From assembly GCA_009787075.1 (NCBI GenBank), contig WRGS01000114.1:1-5590 (forward strand): a stretch of DNA of 5,590 nt. The letters are read 5' to 3'. Below are positions 1 to 4,677 of this stretch, one piece after another. The stretch's first letter is position 1. The number at the start of each line of letters is the position of its first letter. Source of the DNA: Paludibacter sp. Its GTDB lineage: Bacteria; Bacteroidota; Bacteroidia; Bacteroidales; Paludibacteraceae. The translations under genes were made by a program, and so were the position numbers. The notes beneath the pieces were generated by a model. That model was not told the DNA's origin. It saw only the letters and a list, made by a program, of their open reading frames with translations, and searched no databases.

Positions 1-4
1 GGCA

Positions 5-253
5 ATGAACAATGCAGGTTTCGCATTCGGCACGCTTTGGCAGCAAGCAACGCAGGCAGTAGGTTATGTAATGAAAGGCATTACCGATATTGCGGGCATC
101 AAAGCGCAAACAGAAGTTGCCAAAGACAACAATTTTACAGAACGTTATAAATCGTATATAAACGGAACTTTCGGCAATAACGGAATGTTTGTAATGGTAA
201 CGGTAATTTTCATAGCAATTTTAATCTCAAAGGCATATTCTAAAAAACAATAA
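5..253 (+). CDS. Small single-pass membrane protein, unknown function
   Basis: This 82-residue protein is not recognised. The N-terminal two thirds is soluble, with alanine/glycine-rich and amphipathic stretches (about residues 4-40) and then a polar region (41-60) containing 'ERYKSY'. A hydrophobic segment at about 61-74 follows, and the chain ends in a short basic tail (KAYSKKQ), which by the positive-inside rule puts the C-terminus in the cytoplasm. The ATG lies at the very edge of the window; the frame is open to the first base, so a start further left cannot be excluded. It ends 6 nt before the next gene. A tail-anchored membrane protein of the element is the safest description. It could be a minor virion membrane protein, but only the company it keeps suggests this. 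Confidence 0.7.
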   Translation: MNNAGFAFGTLWQQATQAVGYVMKGITDIAGIKAQTEVAKDNNFTERYKSYINGTFGNNGMFVMVTVIFIAILISKAYSKKQ

Positions 254-259
254 TAAAAT

Positions 260-622
260 ATGGGACAGTCGAAGACAAGAAGTGATTATAATGTTTTGCA
301 CATCAACGCGCTGACAGGCGACCCCTCTACCTTTTGGCAGCATCACGGGTTGGAAGAGCGTTGGTTTTGCAACAAAAAAGATGCGTACAATGCGTATAAG
401 GAGTATCAACAAAGCGGGGTTTTGTCAAATTATAGCGGGCAAACAAACCCCGACCAATTCAGGTTGAACAAAACCTTTTGGCAAAAAAACAAAGACTTGA
501 TTTTGTCAATCGGGCTTGTTTTGGCAGTGGCGGCGGTAGTTTGGTTTCTTACCAATCCTCAACAATTAAAAACTGTGCCGCGCCGCTTCGGATACGCGCC
601 GCCAAAGGTGGAAATCAGATAA
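260..622 (+). CDS. Single-pass membrane protein with aromatic-rich soluble domain
   Basis: This 120-residue protein is not recognised. Residues 1-75 form a polar, aromatic-rich domain ('TFWQHHGLEERWF', then tyrosine-rich 43-58), probably a small folded domain. A clear membrane segment spans about 79-98 (from 'DLILSIGLVL' to 'VVWFL'). A short tail rich in proline and arginine (PRRFGYAPPK) follows. The basic tail suggests a cytoplasmic C-terminus. The start ATG follows 'taataaaat', a typical A/T-rich Bacteroidota initiation context, and lies 6 nt after the previous stop. It is probably co-translated with its neighbours. Function is unknown; the pattern of soluble domain plus one membrane segment matches the flanking genes. 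Confidence 0.75.
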   Translation: MGQSKTRSDYNVLHINALTGDPSTFWQHHGLEERWFCNKKDAYNAYKEYQQSGVLSNYSGQTNPDQFRLNKTFWQKNKDLILSIGLVLAVAAVVWFLTNPQQLKTVPRRFGYAPPKVEIR

Positions 623-645
623 TAACATTTAATTTTTTTTAAAAA

Positions 646-900
646 ATGATACAGAATTTATCAGTTACACCCAGCAATAACGCCGTTTTTGACTTTCAGG
701 TTAAAAACAAGCGTAGCCATAAACAACAGCGCAGCAGTAGCCAACAAAATAATGCGGTCAGGTCGGATACGCGCCAACCTGTTTTTGCTATTGGACGGCG
801 AAAAATCTACAATAACGATTTGCAGGCGGCATTGTTCGCCCTTGCACTTGTGAATACGATTTTGGTAATTTTTAATTTTATTCAAATTAACCGACAATGA
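646..900 (+). CDS. Small membrane protein with basic, Gln/Ser-rich N-terminal region
   Basis: This 84-residue protein is not recognised. Residues 20-52 are strongly basic and low in complexity, rich in Lys, Arg, Gln, Ser and Asn ('KNKRSHKQQRSSSQQNN' and 'GRRKI'), and are probably disordered. A membrane segment at about 61-79 follows and the chain ends five residues later. The topology is probably N-terminus inside, where the basic region could contact nucleic acid or acidic lipid; this is inference. The 23 nt before the start is the longest gap in the series and is almost pure A/T with a run of eight T. Its stop overlaps the next start as ATGA. An antisense frame covers almost the same bases but has no supporting context. 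Confidence 0.7.
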   Translation: MIQNLSVTPSNNAVFDFQVKNKRSHKQQRSSSQQNNAVRSDTRQPVFAIGRRKIYNNDLQAALFALALVNTILVIFNFIQINRQ

Positions 901-1478
901 AAAACTTTCTTGTGATAGCCGCTGCCTGTTTTATTTTATGGTGGTTTTTCTGGTATGAGCCGAAAAAACCCGACATGGAAACTGATACTGACAATGACGC
1001 TAACAACGACACACACGAATTGAAATTGCAGCCAAAAACGAAATCGCGAAAGGATATTGCTGTTTGCCGTCCTATTTTTGACAACATACCAAAGCCCACT
1101 GATGCCTTTGTGTATTTCTTAAATGAGTTAAACAGCGACCTTTGCGCGCAGAAAACAAGTTTGAAGCACGCCTATCGCCCGTCTAATTTTTTGCTAAAAG
1201 AATTTGCAATAAAAACGATTTTTGAGGTACAAGATTTATTCAAACCGCCGAAAAATTTTGATTGGAATAAGTACGCGCGGCAATTTCCTTTTGATTTCTA
1301 TATTGCTGGTTATGCGGTTTTTAACAATGTAGGCAGTATTGAAATTGCAGAAAATATCGGTGTTTTTTTAAACGACAGTTCCAATTGCGAAGCAAATGTT
1401 TTCATTCCTTTGTATATGTTTGAAGAATTTGTAAATCTGGGCGTAGTTGAAAGTTTGGAAATTTATTTAAACGAATAA
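897..1478 (+). CDS. Membrane-anchored protein with acidic linker and unknown C-terminal domain
   Basis: This 193-residue protein is the longest in the window and is not recognised. An N-terminal membrane segment (about 4-19, ending in the aromatic cluster 'WWFFWY') is followed by an acidic threonine/asparagine-rich linker (26-41, 'METDTDNDANNDTHE'). A folded-looking domain of about 140 residues then runs to the end, with alternating hydrophobic and aromatic stretches, including 'FPFDFYIAGYAVF' near residue 140, and cysteines at 57 and at two later sites. The membrane segment lacks a lipobox and looks like a signal anchor, so the domain probably sits outside the cytoplasm, or on the inner or outer face of a virion membrane. 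The start overlaps the previous stop as ATGA. The acidic linker resembles one in the protein at 2343-2810. Confidence 0.8.
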   Translation: MKNFLVIAAACFILWWFFWYEPKKPDMETDTDNDANNDTHELKLQPKTKSRKDIAVCRPIFDNIPKPTDAFVYFLNELNSDLCAQKTSLKHAYRPSNFLLKEFAIKTIFEVQDLFKPPKNFDWNKYARQFPFDFYIAGYAVFNNVGSIEIAENIGVFLNDSSNCEANVFIPLYMFEEFVNLGVVESLEIYLNE

Positions 1479-1480
1479 AA

Positions 1481-1576
1481 ATGAAAAATTTAATAATCAT
1501 TCTGCTGGTTTTTGTGGTTTTTACAATGTTGAACAATCAACAGCAAAGCACTGAAAATAAGCAAAATAAAAAGTAA
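1481..1576 (+). CDS. 31-residue single-pass membrane miniprotein
   Basis: A complete frame of 31 codons begins with ATG in a typical context ('acgaataaaaATGaaaaat'), 2 nt after the previous stop. The product starts 'MKNLIIILLVFVVFTML', which is a membrane segment at residues 4-17, and ends in a polar tail of Asn, Gln and Lys (NNQQQSTENKQNKK). It is too short for usual gene callers, but without it there would be a 104-nt hole between 1478 and 1583 in an otherwise gap-free series. Function is unknown. Tiny membrane proteins of this kind occur in membrane-containing phages and also as holin accessories; nothing in the sequence chooses between these. Confidence 0.6.
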   Translation: MKNLIIILLVFVVFTMLNNQQQSTENKQNKK

Positions 1577-1582
1577 TAAATT

Positions 1583-1711
1583 ATGAATAATGAAAACAGT
1601 ATTGATTTTGGCGTAAATGTGGAAATAAACACAAAATCGCTTGTGTTGCTTTCAATATCGCTGCTTGTGCCTTTCACAGTGTTTGTTTTAATGCTAAAAT
1701 TTATAAAATGA
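1583..1711 (+). CDS. 42-residue single-pass membrane miniprotein
   Basis: A complete frame of 42 codons begins with ATG after 'taataaatt', 6 nt past the previous stop. Residues 1-18 are polar ('MNNENSIDFGVNVEINTK'). Residues 19-38 form a strong membrane segment (from 'SLVLLSISLL' to 'FVLML'), and the last residues are basic (KFIK). An acidic N-terminus and a basic C-terminus suggest N-out/C-in topology. The stop TGA overlaps the next ATG as ATGA at 1708-1711, the same coupling used elsewhere in the series, which is the best evidence that this short gene is real. Function is unknown. Confidence 0.62.
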   Translation: MNNENSIDFGVNVEINTKSLVLLSISLLVPFTVFVLMLKFIK

Positions 1712-1863
1712 ATAAAATAAAAGCAATGATAGAAAGGGCTTTGACTTCCTACACCAAACAAGAGCCGTTTGATTACGAAATTCAATGGCAAATTGTTGTA
1801 GTGATAGATGCGGCAGTTTTTGTGATATTGCTTGCTTTAACTCCTTATTTTAAAAAATTATGA
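1708..1863 (+). CDS. 51-residue tail-anchored membrane miniprotein
   Basis: This frame of 51 codons starts inside the stop of the previous miniprotein (ATGA at 1708) and its own stop forms another ATGA with the start at 1860, so it is locked between two coupled genes. Residues 1-28 are amphipathic and charged ('MNKIKAMIERALTSY' then 'KQEPFDYEIQW'). Residues 29-45 form a membrane segment containing one aspartate at 34, and the chain ends FKKL. A buried acidic residue in a short membrane segment sometimes marks oligomerising or pore-forming proteins, but that is weak evidence here. Not recognised. A long antisense frame over the same region is judged a shadow. Confidence 0.62.
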   Translation: MNKIKAMIERALTSYTKQEPFDYEIQWQIVVVIDAAVFVILLALTPYFKKL

Positions 1864-2330
1864 GAGAAAAAACGAAAGGATTTTTATCCGATTTAGACGA
1901 ATTAACCCCACAAAGAGTTATCACGCTGATGGTTATACTGATTTTGATTTGCGTGATTATTTATTTTGCTTTTAAACAAATTCGCTCTTTAATAATGAAA
2001 GCAAAGCGCGTAGCGGAAATCAACGAATTGGAAAATGCGGGCGAAGTGGCAAGTTACACACAAAGTCAGTATGTGTCTTTCGCCGATACGCTTTTTGCCG
2101 CTATGAATGGGCTGGGAACTGACGAAGACGCAATTTATAATGTTTTTTATAAAATGAAAAACAAAATTGACGTGCTCAAACTTATTGACGCATACGGAGT
2201 GCGGAATAAAGCATTTATGTTCGGCACGGGTAAAAACCTGTCCGAAAGTTTGCGAGACGAATTGAGTACTTCGGAAATGTCAAAACTCAACGTAATTTTG
2301 CAGACCAAAGGAATTGACTATACTTTTTAA
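1860..2330 (+). CDS. Membrane-anchored protein with a single annexin-like repeat
   Basis: This 156-residue protein has a polar N-terminus, a membrane segment at about 20-38 (from 'ITLMVILILI'), a basic juxtamembrane stretch (residues 39-50, five Lys/Arg) and a helical domain at about 72-148. That domain matches the annexin repeat: 'AMNGLGTDEDAI' at 81-92 corresponds to the eukaryotic signature (A-M-K-G-L-G-T-D-E), and 'LSESLRDELS' at 127-136 corresponds to the later helix that carries the calcium-ligating acid. GLGT (84-87) and Glu134 are both kept, but the spacing is 46 residues instead of the usual 38, so one loop is longer. Known annexins usually have four repeats and bind phospholipid through calcium; here there is one repeat next to a membrane anchor. 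The basic stretch after the membrane segment suggests the domain faces the cytoplasm or virion interior. Annexin-like membership is well supported; calcium or lipid binding is inferred. Confidence 0.8.
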   Translation: MREKTKGFLSDLDELTPQRVITLMVILILICVIIYFAFKQIRSLIMKAKRVAEINELENAGEVASYTQSQYVSFADTLFAAMNGLGTDEDAIYNVFYKMKNKIDVLKLIDAYGVRNKAFMFGTGKNLSESLRDELSTSEMSKLNVILQTKGIDYTF

Positions 2331-2342
2331 ACTTTAAAAGAT

Positions 2343-2810
2343 ATGACAAAAGCATTTTTGGATATACTTGCGGCGCACAATTTACAGCCTGATTTTGTTT
2401 ATGAAACCGAAACTGAAATTAAAATTAAAATAGCGACAGGCGGTTCAGACATAAATACAAACACGGAAATTGATACGGAAACAGAACTTGAAATAGAAAA
2501 TGACGTGGATACTGACACAGACGCGGGAGATAACGCAAGAATTGAAATGAAAACAATCGAAACAGTTAAAAAAACTATTTTTGGATATGTTAGAAGTTAC
2601 AAAGGGTTGCCGAGTTTTTCTCCTGCTAAATATACTGATTTGTACAAAATGCCTATTTGGAAAATTCAATTTGTTTTGGAAACCAAAACCGACAAAGGTA
2701 CAAAAACCGTGATTTTGTACCCAAACGGCGACAGGTCGTTCAAATACAGCGTTGCAAAAGCAATAGTAGGGAAATATGATAAAAAATTAAAATTTTGTTT
2801 AGTAATATGA
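2343..2810 (+). CDS. Acidic Thr/Glu/Asp-rich protein, no membrane segment
   Basis: This 155-residue protein is not recognised and is the only + strand product here without a membrane segment. Residues 1-20 look like a short helix. Residues 21-63 are a low-complexity acidic region alternating Thr with Glu or Asp ('YETETE', 'IDTETELEIEND', 'VDTDTDAGD'). Residues 70-155 look like a mixed alpha/beta domain rich in Lys and aromatic residues ('GYVRSYKGLPSFSPAKYTDLYK', positions 81-102, then beta-like stretches to the end). The acidic part makes a strong charge contrast with the basic C-terminal domain and may mask it or bind cations. It starts 12 nt after the annexin-like gene and its stop overlaps the next start as ATGA. 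It could be a soluble partner of the neighbouring membrane proteins. Confidence 0.72.
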   Translation: MTKAFLDILAAHNLQPDFVYETETEIKIKIATGGSDINTNTEIDTETELEIENDVDTDTDAGDNARIEMKTIETVKKTIFGYVRSYKGLPSFSPAKYTDLYKMPIWKIQFVLETKTDKGTKTVILYPNGDRSFKYSVAKAIVGKYDKKLKFCLVI

Positions 2811-3169
2811 AAACGAAAAATCATTTTTGGAAAGAAAACAAAGCGTTGATAATCATTACAATAGTATTGATTATCTTAGCCGTTTGCGCTGTGCTGTGGC
2901 AAACGGGAGTTTTCGGAAAATTATTCTCAAACACAGCATCAAGCCCCGCTTTGCCAAGCGATGCTGATTTTCCATTGAAAAATGGAAGTCGCGGCGATGT
3001 GGTTACGGAACTGCAAAGGAGGCTGAATAACCAACTTTTGAAGAAAAACGAACTCAACCTTGCGCCGTTGGCTCTTGACGGTATTTTCGGAAGTAAAACC
3101 GAAAGTGCGGCAAACTATGTGCTTGGAACTAAAACAGTAACAAAAACGCAGTACGAAAGTATAAAGTAA
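2807..3169 (+). CDS. Membrane-anchored peptidoglycan-binding protein (PG_binding_1-like)
   Basis: This 120-residue protein has a basic N-terminus ('MKTKNHFWKENK'), a membrane segment at about 13-31, a linker, and at about 55-119 a PG_binding_1-like domain. The domain shows the usual landmarks: 'LKNGSRGDVVTELQRRL' at 57-73 (G-x-x-G-x-x-V-x-x-L-Q) and 'LDGIFGSKT' at 90-98 (D-G-x-F-G-x-x-T). In this family the domain binds cell-wall peptidoglycan and is normally attached to a hydrolase; here no catalytic domain is attached, and separate hydrolases lie downstream. The basic N-terminus predicts the domain outside the cytoplasm, facing the wall. I chose the ATG at 2807, which forms an ATGA overlap with the upstream stop, over an in-frame TTG at 2795 that would add four residues. 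Confidence 0.85.
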   Translation: MKTKNHFWKENKALIIITIVLIILAVCAVLWQTGVFGKLFSNTASSPALPSDADFPLKNGSRGDVVTELQRRLNNQLLKKNELNLAPLALDGIFGSKTESAANYVLGTKTVTKTQYESIK

Positions 3170-3177
3170 AAAAAAAT

Positions 3178-3459
3178 ATGAATTTCGATAGCATTTTGAA
3201 TATAATTATACCTTTTGCAACGGCTGTGGCAGGTTTTTTCACAGGGAAACGCAAACAAAAAAATGATTTTCTCAAAGATTTGCAAGCAAGCGTTAATATG
3301 CTTGTTGCCAAAAACAAAGAGCAGGTAAAAGAAATCATTGAATTGCGGGACGAAAATGCGAATTTGGAACAACAAATCAGCCGTTTGCAAAATGAAATTG
3401 ATTTCTTGAAAACAAAAATCATTCCCAAAAAACCCCGAAAAAATGAAGTCAAAGGTTAA
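3178..3459 (+). CDS. Membrane protein with leucine-zipper coiled coil, candidate lysis accessory
   Basis: This 93-residue protein has an N-terminal membrane segment at about 6-22 with Gly, Ala and Pro (from 'ILNIIIPFATAVAG'), a basic cluster (24-28, KRKQK), and then a long coiled coil to about residue 82. The heptads are regular: Leu56, 63, 70 and 77 at one core position, and Ile53, Asn60, Ile67, Ile74 and Ile81 at the other. An Ile/Leu core with one buried Asn is the classic pattern of parallel dimers. The basic cluster after the membrane segment places the coil in the cytoplasm, which argues against an inner-membrane spanin (coil in the periplasm). Its place just before the candidate spanin and two wall hydrolases makes a holin-like or lysis-regulating role possible; this is not shown. 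It overlaps the next gene by 17 nt. Confidence 0.78.
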   Translation: MNFDSILNIIIPFATAVAGFFTGKRKQKNDFLKDLQASVNMLVAKNKEQVKEIIELRDENANLEQQISRLQNEIDFLKTKIIPKKPRKNEVKG

Positions 3460-3745
3460 TAAATATTTGATTTTCAGTGGTATAACCCTAATGATTATTG
3501 CCGCTACGGTTTTCCTTTTAATAAAGGATAATTATCGCCGTGCGTGGTTAGATGTAATGACAACGGTTAAAACAGGTGAGGGGGAATGGGACTTTTCTAT
3601 TACAAAAACAGAAATTACGGTTGCAAAAGCAAAAAAAATTATTAATTCCGATAAAACAAATTGGGTTAAAAACAAAGACTGTAAAAATGATGTTTTAAAA
3701 GTTAGGTACGAAAATATAGTTACTAATCAAGCAATTTCTTGGTAA
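3443..3745 (+). CDS. Small membrane-anchored protein, unknown function
   Basis: This 100-residue protein is not recognised. The basic N-terminus ('MKSKVNKY') and a membrane segment at about 9-27 form a signal anchor, so the remainder probably lies in the periplasm. The rest is polar: 'DNYRRAWLDVMTTVKTG' after the membrane segment, a short beta-like stretch ('EWDFSITKTEITV'), and a Lys/Asn-rich C-terminus ending 'NQAISW' with one cysteine near residue 80. The start lies 17 nt inside the preceding gene in a different frame, and the stop is 1 nt before the next ATG, so it is tightly coupled on both sides. A lysis-cassette or virion membrane role is possible from position only. Confidence 0.68.
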   Translation: MKSKVNKYLIFSGITLMIIAATVFLLIKDNYRRAWLDVMTTVKTGEGEWDFSITKTEITVAKAKKIINSDKTNWVKNKDCKNDVLKVRYENIVTNQAISW

Positions 3746-3746
3746 A

Positions 3747-4151
3747 ATGAAAAAGATTTGTGTTATAATATTCTGTGTTTCAACACTTTGCTTTTCGTGT
3801 GGCGTGCGGCGCACGACAATAGCACACCACACGATAAAAGCAGACACAGTGATTTTGTACAAAAACACTGTAAGTTCGCGCGTTGATACTCTCGCGGTGC
3901 AAATGTTTGATACTGTGCGTTATACTCAAAAAGGCGATACAGTGATTTTGGAAAAAATACAAAAAAAAATTATTTACCGAAACAAAATCAAAACTGATAC
4001 TCTTATTTTGCGCGATAATGTTGTTAGCAACACGCAAAACATTGATAGTAAAGTAATTGTCAAAGAAAAAATTAGTTTTAAAGCGTTTTTCTTTTTAGCA
4101 GGAATTTTGGCTGCTACTTTGACTTTCATTTTTTTGAAATTAATAAAATGA
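3747..4151 (+). CDS. Candidate unimolecular spanin (lipoprotein signal plus C-terminal membrane segment)
   Basis: This 134-residue protein has a lipoprotein-like signal (KK, then a hydrophobic core, then 'LCFSCG' with Cys18 as the likely lipidated residue; the -3 residue is Cys, so the lipobox is imperfect), a beta-strand-rich middle, and a membrane segment at about 111-131 followed by a lysine-bearing tail. An outer-membrane lipid anchor at one end and an inner-membrane segment at the other is the defining layout of unimolecular spanins such as phage T1 gp11, which are of similar length and also beta-rich. They fuse or disrupt the outer membrane in the last step of lysis. The middle repeats the motif D-T-[VL] at residues 33, 47, 55, 64 and 84. 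Its stop overlaps the start of the M23 endopeptidase, and a lysozyme follows, as expected for a lysis cassette. The call rests on architecture, not on a recognised family match. Confidence 0.7.
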   Translation: MKKICVIIFCVSTLCFSCGVRRTTIAHHTIKADTVILYKNTVSSRVDTLAVQMFDTVRYTQKGDTVILEKIQKKIIYRNKIKTDTLILRDNVVSNTQNIDSKVIVKEKISFKAFFFLAGILAATLTFIFLKLIK

Positions 4152-4669
4152 AAAACTTTAAGAAATATAAAATTCTTTGGTGCATAATAATTATAATTAC
4201 TTGTATTACAGCAATTTCCATTGCTATAATACAGTATGCAAAATCAAAAATGAAATCAATTATGAATAACGGAAAATTTATAAATCCTACGGCACAAAAA
4301 TTTCGTATTTCCTCAGGTTTTGGCTGGCGCATTGCACCGATAGCGGGTGCAAGTACCTATCATAATGGAATTGATATTGCCTGCCCCGCAGGAACGCCTA
4401 TTTTGGCTGTGGCAGACGGCACAGTTGATAATGTTTGGAACGATACTTCGGCGGGCGGTGGGCTGTCAATTCGCATTAAACACGCTGACGGCTACCAAAC
4501 AGGTTACGCGCATCTTTCCCGCCAAGATGTAACGGCGGGACAAACGGTAAAAATAGGGCAGCAAATAGCCCTTTCGGGCAATACAGGGCGTTCCACAGGC
4601 GCACACCTGCATTTTACTTTGAAATATAACGGCGTAGCGATTAATCCAGCCGATTACTTTTATAAATAA
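4148..4669 (+). CDS. Membrane-anchored M23 family peptidoglycan endopeptidase
   Basis: This 173-residue protein has an N-terminal membrane segment (about 10-28) and an M23/LytM (lysostaphin-type) domain at about 44-173. The zinc and catalytic landmarks are complete: His72 and Asp76 in 'HNGIDIA', His122 in 'YAHLS', and 'GAHLHF' with His153 and His155. The glycine-rich 'SSGFGWR' (55-61) and the C-terminal 'INPADYF' are also typical. Such enzymes cut peptide cross-links of peptidoglycan. All key residues are present, so it should be active. The basic N-terminus before the membrane segment predicts the enzyme on the periplasmic side. It is translationally coupled to the candidate spanin (ATGA) and 8 nt ahead of the lysozyme, so it probably serves lysis or, if virion-borne, wall penetration at entry. 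An in-frame ATG at residue 35, just after the membrane segment, could yield a soluble form. Confidence 0.93.
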   Translation: MKNFKKYKILWCIIIIITCITAISIAIIQYAKSKMKSIMNNGKFINPTAQKFRISSGFGWRIAPIAGASTYHNGIDIACPAGTPILAVADGTVDNVWNDTSAGGGLSIRIKHADGYQTGYAHLSRQDVTAGQTVKIGQQIALSGNTGRSTGAHLHFTLKYNGVAINPADYFYK

Positions 4670-4677
4670 TTTTTATT

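Noticed and set aside
661..897. Antisense frame of 78 codons opposite the 84-residue membrane protein
   Set aside because: It mirrors the sense gene almost exactly, and the sense gene is in line with the operon and shares an ATGA junction.
1537..1791. Antisense frame of 84 codons over the three miniprotein genes
   Set aside because: It is interrupted by no evidence of its own (no neighbours on that strand), while the sense frames are coupled to each other and to flanking genes.
2795..2806. Upstream TTG start adding four residues to the peptidoglycan-binding protein
   Set aside because: The ATG at 2807 makes an ATGA overlap like those elsewhere in the series and gives the expected basic N-terminus before the membrane segment.
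3115..3452. Long antisense frames of about 91 and 107 codons
   Set aside because: They lie opposite well-supported coding (peptidoglycan-binding end and leucine-zipper protein); their composition is that of a complement of Lys/Glu-rich helices.
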